Shown piece after piece: positions 53,620-64,000 of a DNA stretch of 64,000 nucleotides. Within the stretch, counting starts at the first letter, position 1; every line of letters begins with the position of its first letter. Position numbers and translations under genes: made by a program. This DNA comes from Sphaerolaimus hirsutus. Taxonomy: Eukaryota; Nematoda; Chromadorea; Monhysterida; Sphaerolaimidae. The notes beneath the pieces were generated by a model. It was not told the origin of the DNA, searched no databases, and was given only the letters and a program-made list of their open reading frames with translations. The stretch lies in NCBI GenBank assembly GCA_964036195.1, contig OZ038450.1, forward strand, positions 23,651,208-23,715,207, read 5' to 3'.

Positions 53620-54886
53620 CGTGTCTTTCCTTTGGTTTTTGACCTTTTTCTTCTTTTAGTCTTTGTTGTCGTTTCAAATCTGACCACTTTGCCTTTAACG
53701 GACCACCAGCTGTACAAATGTCTTTTCGAAATGACTCATCAGAATCACAAACGCGTTCTATTGCAGTATCTGCGGGCACTGCAACAACCCTTCGTCCAAG
53801 TTTATGTGCACGTCGTGACAGGGGGGCAAATTTTGGCAATTGATCTTTTTCAATGCTTCCCACTGTGGTGCTGGATTTGTCCACAATCTTCTGCCCTTGT
53901 TCCTCTTCACTACCGATATCTGTAGATAGTTTCTCCCACTGATAGAAAACACGATCTTTTTCCCAAGGAAATAATGAATTTGACAGCCTCAAATCGTCTG
54001 GAATTGACGGATCAGAATTAGCAAATAGATATCCAAAGTTCTTGTCAGAAATAGCCTGTTTATAGGCCCCAATGAATAATGCAGGATCCTGCCACCGTTG
54101 GGCAAATGATTTTGTAGTCAATGCATCAGATGGAAAACTGAGTGGAAAATATTAATGTTGTATATGTATGTGTGTATGTGCATATGTATGTATATATGTA
54201 TTATATGTCTTTCACTCACCTGAATAAAACAAAATAAACACTAGAACTACGACTCTGTTTCAGATTCTGTGTATCAAAAAGACTCTGTAATGTGGCGACA
54301 AGTGATATATTGTGATGTCTTGCTGCGCCTTGTGCCAGATCACGTAATAGTCGTGTTGGGTTGCTACTGTTTTGATTTGATGAACGACTTCTTCTCCCGT
54401 CTCCACCACTGCCACCATCAGTATCGTCGATTTCAATTGATGAAGCAACACTTGCTGAAAGATCGTCCAAAACTAGTAGCAAGTGTGAATTTTTAGTGTT
54501 TGATCGCTCATCCAATTCTTCTTTATATCTGACCACTGTGCGCCAGGAATCACAAAAATCTTCAATTCGTCCAAATTCAGCACAAGATTTCAATGCTAAA
54601 TATTTTTCCTGCCAATAACTGAAGAGAAAAAGACAATGATCTGGCGGTCGGTCGTAAATTAACTGTCGATTTTTAATTAACTCAATTAATAAAGTAGTCT
54701 TTCCGGAACTTGAAAATTTATGCAAATAAACTTAACACATACAATAAGGAGGGAATATATATATATGAAGATTTAGGTTTCATATATGTATATTTTCATT
54801 TTTTATTTGTAAAAAATGCATTTGCATAAATTTATATCTGATGATCCAAAAATAAGCATGGGAAATGAATGATGTAGTCTCTGCAT
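53492..54886 (-). CDS. Polinton packaging ATPase (FtsK/A32-like), three coding segments
   Basis: Segments: 54841-54886, 54220-54713 and 53492-54137. The first has HHSFPMLIFGSS, the second begins SSGKTTLLIELIKNR; together they flank a Walker A motif. HLLLVLDDLSAS is Walker B, and RHHNISLVATLQSLF matches the sensor block. The GT-AG join at 54,219/54,137 is in phase and leads to SFAQRWQDPALFIGAY and FLPWEK-type sequence (FPWEKDRVFYQW) that is typical of the C-terminal end. A disordered, Gln/Arg/Thr-rich extension follows to 53,492. The enzyme would drive DNA into capsids. Oddity: 125 bp of AT-rich inverted repeat splits Walker A with no GT donor. Confidence 0.82.
54714..54838. mobile_element. 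AT-rich inverted-repeat interruption in the ATPase Walker A motif
   Basis: AAATTTATGCAAATAAAC on the left faces CATTTGCATAAATTTATATC on the right. TGA flanks both sides (54711-54713 and 54839-54841). On the coding strand the interval starts GATATAAAT and ends TTTTCA, so it is not a GT-AG intron, yet its exact removal restores a normal P-loop spacing. Confidence 0.6.
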
Positions 54887-55081
54887 CTTTTTCAATTAAT
54901 TCTGAATCTGAAAATTTTATTTTTTATTATTCAATTTGACCTTGTAAACAATTAAAACAAATATTATAACAAGTGAAATAACAATAACAATATTAAAAAG
55001 GGTCAATAACAATATCTAAAACAAATGAACTGATGCACTGTATACACATATGCATGTGTTATAAATACCACATGGTCATGA
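54887..55081. other. Short spacer
   Basis: AT-rich, upstream of the ATPase start and downstream of the zinc-protein gene. No feature. Confidence 0.4.
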
Positions 55082-57042
55082 TTAATCACGCACACATTTT
55101 CCATGAGTGTGTATCACAGCTTTACTGCCACTAGCACCAGCCTCATTGTCAGCAGCAAAATAATCACGTTTACTCTTTGAACGATTCAATTCCGCTTGAG
55201 TTGGGTGTAGGGACATGGAAATTTCAGAGTTCACATCTGCACACTTTTGGCATAGATCAATGGTCAACTGAAATGTAAATAAATTACTCAATGTAAACAA
55301 TTAGAATTTGAAAATAATATAATAACAAACACGGCATCTTCCATTCACATCACGTGTGCATTGACGATTAGATGTTAGAAGCCTGTAAAAATCAAAGTGA
55401 TATAGAGTATAATAATTATAATAATAATAGTATGAATGAAAGGTTAACATACCTGCAATATTCACACATTATAATTGCCAGAACCTCAGTACGTGCCAAT
55501 GTAAACGGAGCACTAGCCAACTTGGTATATTGTCCCGGATATGGAAACTTCTTATGTACTGGTTTGATGTCATTGCGTGTCATTGTTCCATAAAGACGTT
55601 CTTGGTCTTCAAAACAATCTCTCACTTCAATGTTGAGTATGCGACATGGCTGAAATAAATGTAACTCATTATATATTTTCACTATTATCAAATGTATAAT
55701 AAATTTACCCTGCACAAATCAACAGTAAATATGACACGTCCATTATTATAGCTTTTTCCCTTTGTTCTTTGAGAAATGTCTCGACAGGTTCTGCACAACC
55801 AAATGATTATGCCATTTGGGGGTGTTAATGGGAATGGTGGGCCATCCAGCATATCTCGTTTTTCAAATGGAATATCAAATAGTTTAGAGTTTCCAGCTGT
55901 AAAATGCAATAGTTAATTTCCTATAATTAATTTTTTAATTTACTAATGAATCTAGGAATAAAACAAACGTGCAAGTGTTGAAGTTCGCCCAAATGTATCA
56001 ATTTTAGGTACCCCACGTTGAAACTCTGTCAAGCCAACGTATTTTCTACCCGCAGCAGTGATATTGTCATCCCGTATTGCCTTCTTCTTTGCTGGTGGTG
56101 GCTTAGTACTTTCCTTTTTATTATCCATTTGTGTACTGTTGTCATATGCCTCATTAAATAGATCATCATCATTTTCACTTTCAATTCCATCCTCCTCATT
56201 TGTTATCACCATAGCTTGACTCCATTGTATGTTGTCTTTTTTTGCAGAGACAATAGATGGTTTTTTTGTCTTCCCACCGATATCTGCATTTTCTTGAATC
56301 TGACTATTATTATTATTATTATTATTATTGTGCATGTTGTCATTGTGTGGTAGACCAATTATATCCTTTTCAAGTCTTCTTGGCTTTGTTCTCTTTAACA
56401 TTTGTAGGTCACTACCGATATATTCAAACTCGACCTCACTTGTATCACTCGGACTATCAACTATGTTGTCATCAGCTCCCTTCTCAGACCCCTCTTCTTC
56501 TTCATCTTGATCCATTTCTGTCTCGGTTCCAGCTCTTGGTTTTGTCCCTGTAATTGTTGTTGCTGATGATATGGTTCCTCCACTTGCATTTGCAGTTCCA
56601 GTCTTTGTTTTTCCATTCCCAAATCCTCTGCTTTCGTATGTACCGCGGTTGTTGATACTGTTACCAATGGCCTCATTACTTCGTTCTGCCTGTTTCTTAT
56701 GAATGTTGGCGGCCTCGTAGGAATTGAGATATTCTGAAAACAATGAATTATAAAAACAAAATCAAATAATGATAACAACAATAATAATAATAATAATAAT
56801 AATATGCCTGGGGGGGTGGATTCACCATCATCTGCCGAAACGTTGGACATAGACTTTGGTTTGTCACGTTTTCCACTGGTATTGAGTTTCTGTTTTCCAC
56901 CTCTTGAGACATTTGATCTGATTCCACCACGTCCGCCTCTTGTCGATTTGTTTGCGTTGACATTGGGCGGCCTGGTGGATGTGTCATCATCACTGTTGAT
57001 GACAATCTCGGAGTTGCCAACATTTGCGAAATTGCTGGACAT
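55082..57042 (-). CDS. Spliced protein with acidic N-terminal half and Cys-pair C-terminal half, unknown function
   Basis: Start ATG at 57,042 (MSSNFANVGNSEIVINSDDD). Exons 56826-57042, 55969-56733, 55709-55896, 55453-55649, 55330-55381 and 55082-55267, GT-AG with matching phases. The first exon is Arg/Gly/Ser-rich (RGGRGGIRSN). The second has acidic (EMDQDEEEEGSEKGADD) and Asn-repeat (HNNNNNNNNSQ) tracts, and ends with KYVGLTEFQRGVPKIDTFGR. The later exons carry Cys pairs WLCRTCRD, MCEYC, CTRDVNGRC and LCQKCAD, suggesting zinc binding. No family is recognised; a nuclear regulatory or DNA-binding role is a guess. The first 580 bases overlap another frame (56,461-57,346). Confidence 0.6.
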
Positions 57043-57346
57043 TCTATGTGAACAATAAGTGACAATTAGCACCACTAGTTGAATTAATTGAGTAAATTGA
57101 AAACTAACTTTTCATATGATTCAACTGATTTCGACAATTGATCAGATGTTGATATTCACTTTCCTTGATTATGCGAATTGAATCGACCTGGAAACTGCTG
57201 AACGATTGTGGACGTGCTGGAATTGCTGGAATTGCTGGAATTGCTGGAATTGCTGGAATTGCTGGTGGCTGTCGTAATTCCCGTGCCACTCGTTCAGATG
57301 TTGATAGATAAGAATCAATTTTTAAATCTTTAAATGTTAGATGTAG
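56461..57346 (-). CDS. Overlapping-frame protein with AIP repeats and coiled-coil tail
   Basis: Exons 57109-57346 (5' limit at a CTAG acceptor, start not found), 56826-57044 and 56461-56733. Phases join (1, then 0). Exon 1 has five AIP units (PAIPAIPAIPAIPAIPARP). The middle has MLATPRLSSTVMM and EADVVESDQMSQEVEN. The end is a charged helix (EKQRLELQMQVEEPYHQQQQ) with a basic tail (KMKKKRGLRRELM). It uses the same intron (56,734-56,825) as the overlapping gene, but in a different frame. No family is recognised. Confidence 0.45.
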
Positions 57347-57416
57347 CTAGATGCCTGTATTTTTTATTTTTTATTAATCAAATAGTATAAATAACAATGG
57401 TAACGAATACATCATT

Positions 57417-60400
57417 CTACAAACGATTATAACCAAATGGATATGTGCGAACAACCTTAGCTCCCCCAACACCAGGCGGAATGAAAAAACGCTTATTGGA
57501 TACTGGTTTGTACAACTTTTGTCGACCATCCAAAGTCACATTGAAATCTTTAGTTAGTATAAAATTTAATTCATTTACACCAAGTTTTTTTAAGTGGGGT
57601 TTTCTCCAAAAGTGAAGTGACAGCATCACACATATTTTCATATGTCACAGCTGGTTTTCTATTTCCATAGCCTTGTTCATCCACTTCTGCAGAACTTGCA
57701 AAACCACGTAATCGTACGGTTCTATAAATTTCACCGGTGATACAATGTCTAGCTGTATATGCATACTGCTTCGGCTGAAAACAATATGAATAATAAATTA
57801 TTGTGGAAATTGCCAATATAAATTTGAGCAACCCAATGACTCACGCCAACAATGCAAACATGATCTAAATGATATTGATCCTTTAAAACAGGTGTTAATT
57901 GACCCAAGTAATGTCCACAAAGCTCTTGCATATTGGACCCATCCAATGTCATTATTGAATCACTATAAAGACAAATTTTAATTTTTAACATTAATGATAT
58001 ATTAAACAAACAAATGAGCCCAACGTGTCTGTATAAAGTAGTGATTCCTCTGGCATCCTCAACATGGCTTCATATAATTCAACTCTGGCATAACCAGTTA
58101 CCAATGCTGTGATAATTGGCAAACTAAAAGCATTGTTTGGACCAACATGTCCCAGACTTGAGTCCTGTTCAACTGAATGTTGTAGCATGACAACTGATTC
58201 ATCTCCCAATTTAGATGCATCAGCTGATCCAAAATGCTATAAAAGAGTTTTATTTTACACCTTTTGTCATGCTTTTACTATTACTTATCACTGTAAAATA
58301 TAACATACTTGTATCCAATGTACATTTACATTTGGATTTTCCAACATTTGCAGAAGACTGGCACGATCATTGTAAAAATCAGTGTTCATATTTCCTTTCT
58401 TCTGAGCAAACTTGCCAATTAATGAGTTTAGCATCAATTTGGCAACCGAGCGTCTTACAGGATTTGGTTGAAATGATGTTGGTGGAATTCTTATACCAAA
58501 ACGTTCATCAATCTCATTTGAATATTCTTCTGCAGTTTTGTCCGGTGGTATATCTATAAAACAAGTATTAGTTTCCAAATATATCAAAATAAATAAATAA
58601 ATCAAAAACATACCACTTGCTTGGCATTTCAACTTGTAAAATTCAAGCATGAATGCACTAATGAGACCAGAATGTGGACCCCTCTCCTTTGTCCACACAC
58701 GTGGTTCATAAATGTGTGCAGAAAGAATCTGTATGACCTTCAGACCAGCATGCTTGATTGCAGCACTCAATTCAACCTAAATAAATTATAAATACTTTAA
58801 TAGAATCAAATCAATGTTTTAATCTTGCAACATACCGTAGTCCACGTCCCTCTGAAAATTTGTTCATCAAATGAATGTGTACATGTGTGCATATTTTGTT
58901 CAATACAACAAGCTGCACATGTACTATAGAAAATTTTCATATCACCATTTGGCAATGAAGCTCTAAATGGCAATGGCGGTATATATATATCGCCTCTTGA
59001 ATAGTGTACCCATGCTTTTGCAACACCGAAATGATTCTGCAAATGCTTAAAATAATTAGGATGTTGAATATAAAATACTATTCAAACATTAAAAGTATAA
59101 CAAACAAACCAAAATCCATTCATTTAAATCGCCATAGATTGCACCTTCAGACCATATTTTACCAGCTCCTTGTGCCATTGGTCGCATCAAACACATTGCG
59201 GGATATAGACTGCAAAAATCCAAAAAATCTGCATTTGGCTTGCTTATATGCATGTTACTATACATTCCCACTTGAAAGGTATCAATTCGTCCACCTGAAA
59301 CAAAATATAACAAAAAATAACCACTTTTAAAAATCATTAATAAACAATTTAACTAACCAAAATTGGCATCATATACATTTAAAGGTTTATCTGTCAATGC
59401 AGCTGTGAAGAACTGTTTCATTAATCTATTTGTACTCAAAATATTGCGACACTCATGTTCCCAGTAAATATCATAATGTATTGGCGAAACAGATTTTGCA
59501 ATTTTATTAGCACGCAAATAATCCAACTCCCGAACTTGTAATGGAGTTTTGCCACCGAGCAATGTAAGTGGCCTATAAAAAAACAGATTATAGTACACTA
59601 TAGATAAATACTTACTAAGTGAAAATATGACAAACTTCATGGCAGGTATATGACTTGTACATGTTGGACATGAATGCCAATAACAGCCATGAATATCAAT
59701 TAGTGCTGCAATTCTATCCGAATTTGGCTCAAATTCAACACCGTCCACTTTGAAACTTCTTGAATTACAATTAATTACCATTTCACGACCATTGCCCGCA
59801 TGTTGAACGTGTGTCTACAAAATTGTGGATAATTCATTGTTATTGATAAAGCAATCATAAATAAAACAACTGTGAATGAAGCTAACACCAAAATATCGAC
59901 CATATGCTGTCAGAAATGCCATTGCAAAACGACTATTGCGATCAACTAGACTTTCACCACGATAAATTGACAATGTGTTTTCTTGTAAATATCGTGCTGA
60001 AAAAACATAAGCATAATCCTCAATTTTGACATTGAATCATTTTCAAATAATTAACTAACTCTGAAAAACTCTAAGTGTTAGTCCTGAAATTGTAAATGTG
60101 CCTGTCTCTGCAAAAAGATCAATGCCAACTAATTTTATTAACTCTTCACGAAATCTCATGGCTGCAAAGCTCAATGCATAACTGTCTCTTTGGCAATAAA
60201 CAGACATCTCTTGTGCCACAGGAAACACCTTATCGTAATGCTCATCGTGATATTTTTTAAATGCTTCAGTGTTTCTTCCATCAACAGGAAACTCCCATGC
60301 TGGCCTCAAATGACAATACACATGCTGAACATTCAACTCATTCATGTCATAGCAAAAAAACCTGCATATTTGATATGAAAAGTAAAAATACTATTTAAGT

Positions 60401-62871
60401 ATTACCAATATCTCTAGTAAAACTAACGATTTTGGAATTGGAACCTTGAATGATTTACACAAATTTGCCAGTGATGTTGGTATGTAATTGGCCCAACAAA
60501 TCATTCTAATTCCACATTTGAACTTTGCATATAAAATTCTATTTCCACGAGTAAAAGTTTTTTCAGGTATTTTACACTGACTCGCAAGTGCAGATAGTAA
60601 AAACTGAAAATCAAATCTGCTTCCAAAATGACTAATGATTGTAGCATCAGCATTTTCTGTAAATATATGTCAATTAATGTCAATGCGATCATTTTACATT
60701 GTTAAATGAAACTTACTAAATGAAAAGAACTGTTCGACAAATTCCTGGACACAGTTTTCACCTTGCCATACAGAAACCCTTGACTTGCCACATTTTCGAT
60801 TTGTACATGCATCATACATGTCCTTGCTCCAACATTTTGAGCATGAACTATGTTCATAAATAAGCTTTAGAAAGATAAATATTTTAATTAATCAGTTAAA
60901 TCAACTTACGTTAAGGTAGTCAATAAGTTTGGCACATGTCGATTTGTCTCTTCACAAATTCTTGTTTCCAGGTCCAAAAAAACAATTGATCGTGATCGTT
61001 GAACTTTTTTTGGTTTCAGAATTGGCAAAAAACAGTTCAAATGTGGGATATCGATGGGAACTTGTTGTTTGCAAAAATTACAGATATAAAGTCGTCGCTC
61101 TGAACACTTGTGTGTATTAACAAATGAATCTTCATGTTTCTTCAGACTATAATAACGACCACATCTAAAACAAAGACGCTGACTGTAACACTTTGGTATT
61201 CCCCATCTGCCTGTGCCTTGCACATGTAAGTGTTGCCTATGAAATGTTCATATATTTGTATTATGTATGAAATATAATCAAAATTAATAACCAACTCAAA
61301 ACAATCTGTAGAAAAAAATTTTCTCAAACAATTTGAACATGATTTCTCCTGACCAGCAATCTTGGGACAGTCTGCAATCAAACTGGTGTGACCAGTGGAT
61401 GATCCAGTTTTCACAAGTCCACAATAGTTGCAACGATATGGACATATGTGTCTAAATATGAATGTAAAATAAAAAATTATGCACTAGTATATCAAAATCT
61501 AAATATAACTTACCGCTTCAAATTAAATAAAACCTCCTTGCAGGTCTCACAATATCCTCTGGCACTCAAAAATGTCACAATACCCCATATCACAGCAAAA
61601 AATATATATCCACCATGATGATATAAACATAAATGTATCATGTGATCGTTAATTGGAGGATTATCTTGACCCCATATCTGTTTTTTTGTTCCCTCCATAA
61701 AAACTCTTATTGAAATACCATCAAGCATTGGTGTTCTTTCTATGCGATCTAAAAACTCCATGCCTACAAAAACATTGGCTGGTGGTAATTCTGCCTCTAT
61801 TCTAAGCTGGACAGCGAGACGTTCAAGTTCCATTGAAGGGCTTTTTTCACAATGACGCCTCACACGACGCCAATAATTTTGGGATTCTTTGCCTCTGTTT
61901 GGATTAAATGCTCTATACTTAGCAACTGCCAAACATATGGCATAAACCAATGTCTGCTCTGAAGCAACAACATATTCACAATGCTTGTTAGATTTCCCCT
62001 TTAGCATCGATTGACGTAAACGTGCAGTTGTAACATCCTGATAAACCGATCAACGCTTGCCCCCACTTAATCTACCGAGTGTACCAAAATTTCTTAAATT
62101 ACTCAAATCCTCTTTATCTGATTCACTTTCTGAAACTGTCTGAATAGCCAAAATACCACTTTCATTTGGTCGATTTGCTGTCGTTGGATAATGAGAACAA
62201 CCTGGTTGATCAGACATATCCATTAACGGTCTGAATAAATGAAAAAAGAATTGAAAAATGGTCTATATATTATAATGACATGACTCAACTAACCAATAAC
62301 ATTTACAAATAAAAACATAGAATCATCTGTTAGGTGAATCGTCTGATTTGAATTTAATAAATTTACAATGTCCTGTGCAGCTCCAATACAACTGAATCTT
62401 GACCCCAAACGAAAGTGTTCAATATATGCTGAAAGTATAAATAGAAAAATTAACCCCACCAAAAAATGTTGCTCTATAAAAATAAACGAACATTCCGGTA
62501 AATTCTCGTGTTGTAATGAAATGCCAACATACACATTTGATGGATGACGATCTCCAACAGTATGCCTACAAAAAAAGTCATTTGTCATGCTCTATTTGTT
62601 TGCTGTGAAGAAGGTTTAAAAGAAACCCTCACCTGAATGTACAGTCAATTGCTTCAGAAAGGACAGTTGCTATGTTTGGATGATTGTCCAAATTCTGAAA
62701 TATGATTCTATAGGCATCCAAACTTAGTTTAAACTTTTCTGTATATTGAGAAATTGGCTTGAATATTTTAAAAAACTTTCTGTCATATAGAACCCCTGAA
62801 ACTGATGCTGAATTTGCAATACCAGCTAAAAATCGCTTTCAACTATTGACAGAGCTTGAAACAGCAGACAT
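57417..62871 (-). CDS. polB: Family-B DNA polymerase of the Polinton (protein-primed) type, a dozen or more exons
   Basis: The N-terminal region has VYVGISLQHENL and a Cys-rich segment (GYCETCKEVL, CPYRCNYCG). Exonuclease motifs follow: VFLDLETR near 60,960, HFGSRFDFQFLL near 60,620 and EMSVYCQRDSY near 60,180. A CTHS..F.GTW segment precedes motif A (DFCSLYPAMC, near 59,210), motif B is KLMLNSLIGKFAQ (near 58,425), and motif C is of the YxDTDS type, split by a phase-2 intron between exons at about 58,025 and 57,965. The C-terminal part has PKQYAYTARH and VVRTYPFGY. Introns are short and GT-AG, and most junctions were checked for phase. Lesions: an in-frame TGA at 62,839-62,841 ten codons after the ATG, another at 62,050-62,052, and a frame change at a seven-T run (57,585-57,591). 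The gene replicates the element in related viruses; this copy may be inactive. Confidence 0.9.
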
Positions 62872-62877
62872 ATTATC

Positions 62878-64000
62878 ATGGAAAATAGACAAAACAATCC
62901 CTATAACGAATTATCGCCTGCAGTGTTGCAGGTGATTAGAGGAAAACGAACATATATTCAAGAGGTAAATAAAACAAAGTTTCTATCTATCACAATTACA
63001 ACTTAAATCAGTTTCTTCTTCTTCTCTTTACAGAATGAATATATATATCTACAAAATATAATGCAATATTTCAAAAAATCGGTACCTATGGAAGTTGGTG
63101 CAGCTCTTCTGGCCTATGTACCCATTCGATATGTATTGGAACTTATCAATCATGTGGCAACAAAGAAAAGGCTATGTGATAATAGTGATGAACTTTACAT
63201 TGGAGATAAACTGACTCATCTACTAGAAAGTAATCATATGATAACTATCATGAAAAATAAACTTATCACTTTAATTGAATTTCAAGCTAGACCCGTTTCA
63301 AGTATTGATCAACAACAACTTCAAATTAACTATTTTGGAAGTGAAAGTAGTGATAGTTTTAAGGTCACCATTCCATTTGGAGAAGATATACCAGGTCATG
63401 TTTTAAATATGATTCAATGGTGTCATAATGTAAAAAGAGTATGCTTTGTAATAAGAGATGAAATGCTAAATGATTGTACACTCTATATGAAAATGCTATG
63501 GCCCATATTTGCCAAAAAGGAAAAAACGTGTGAATTGGCAGCATTTGCAGTTGGTTCTAGGACGACTCATGCATATTACCTCACACTTGAATATCTAAAT
63601 ACTGTGCTTAATCAACTCAAACCAAATCAATTGATATTGTCATTATATTGTAATAATGTACTACTTGTAAGATCGTTAATTGTCATGTGTTTATCTCATA
63701 ATTACTTAATGCCCATTGTCATAAAAAGTAAATGTACAACAATAAGTGTATACATTCTCAAAGATATACAATACTTTGATAATCATTATAATCCAATTTT
63801 TAATTGGCAAAGCTGGATACTTACTCTAAGAAATTCAATACCTGATGAACATAAAAATAAATTTCGCTTTGATTTTAAATATGATACTTTAATGGATCCA
63901 AAAGCTAAGACTATTACAGAAAAGTTCCACTTCTGCAGTAAGATTATTATTCTTGATGATGAGACTGAATCCCATTCATCCATGCTTTGTGCTGATATGA
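62878..64000 (+). CDS. Two-exon gene running off the window, F-box-like N-terminus (weak), unknown function
   Basis: Exon 1 is 62878-62964 (MENRQNNPYNELSPAVLQ) and ends GAG|GTAAAT; exon 2 starts at 63,034 after TCTTTACAG in phase 0 and stays open to the last base, about 350 residues in all. Near the start, VPMEVGAALLAYVPIRYVLELI loosely resembles an F-box helix. The rest has alternating hydrophobic and polar segments without clear repeats. Codon use is AT-rich like the neighbouring polymerase. The ATG is 6 bp from the divergent polymerase ATG, so the two share a bidirectional start region. It could be element cargo or the first flanking gene. Confidence 0.65.

Noticed and set aside
57990-58045. 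Loss of polymerase motif C (frame reads YTDTLGSF)
   Set aside because: A GT donor right after the first Asp-Thr and an ATAG acceptor upstream of the following Asp-Ser show that the motif is only split by an intron.
61990-62052. Short intron removing the polymerase TGA
   Set aside because: Possible GT-AG pairs ending at TTTATCAG give lengths of 29, 38 or 47 nt, none of which keeps the frame.
1-64000. CRISPR array, tRNA or rRNA genes, bacterial promoters
   Set aside because: No repeat-spacer pattern, cloverleaf or rRNA core was recognised, and the sequence is eukaryotic.
28364-64000. Terminal inverted repeats of the Polinton-like element
   Set aside because: Searched by eye near 28.4-30.5 kb and at the right edge; no matching ends found, so the element's limits are left open.

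Overview
The window looks like nuclear DNA of an invertebrate animal. It has spliceosomal introns of roughly 50-130 nt, a BEL/Pao retrotransposon (a group known only from metazoans), several hAT-type non-autonomous transposons with exact 8-bp target duplications, and an integrated Polinton/Maverick-type virus-like element. I cannot name the species.

1-17.3 kb is repeat-rich. It holds tandem repeats, a 166-173 bp satellite that reverses orientation, and nested hAT and TA-target elements with readable inverted ends and target duplications. Three exon-like segments with matching phases (602-750, 5592-5797, 12979-13144) suggest that this stretch is introns of a host gene. 17.3-20.2 kb is a decayed gag-protease retroelement on the + strand. 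21.8-28.4 kb is a 5'-truncated BEL/Pao element on the - strand with protease, reverse transcriptase, RNase H, integrase and an envelope-like glycoprotein.

28.7-64 kb is the most interesting part. A Polinton-like gene set lies on the - strand from 43.3 to 62.9 kb: capsid protein of the F54H12.2-like family, penton/minor capsid, integrase, packaging ATPase, a pX-like core protein and family-B DNA polymerase, plus several unknown proteins. Nearly every gene is cut by short introns whose phases join correctly. Beside it are three further spliced genes of unknown function: a zinc-finger-like protein (28.7-30.4 kb, -), a Ser/Thr-rich coiled-coil single-pass membrane protein (32.2-35 kb, -) and a very long protein with a signal-peptide-like start (36.6-42.6 kb, +). 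Whether these belong to the same element is inference, because no element termini were found. At 62.9 kb a + strand gene starts 6 bp from the polymerase start codon and runs off the window.

Two themes recur. First, long stretches are open in two frames on the same strand (38.0-40.4, 48.0-48.6 and 56.5-57.0 kb, and briefly 53.5 kb); in two cases the same introns keep both frames open. In each case the longer gene is low-complexity Asn/Ser/Gly-rich sequence where it overlaps, which suggests overprinting. Second, several introns or coding interruptions are themselves inverted-repeat (foldback) elements, as in introners: 32.6, 37.2, 44.1 and 54.8 kb. The polymerase carries two in-frame TGA codons and one frame break at a 7-A run, so this copy may be inactive or may contain sequence errors.
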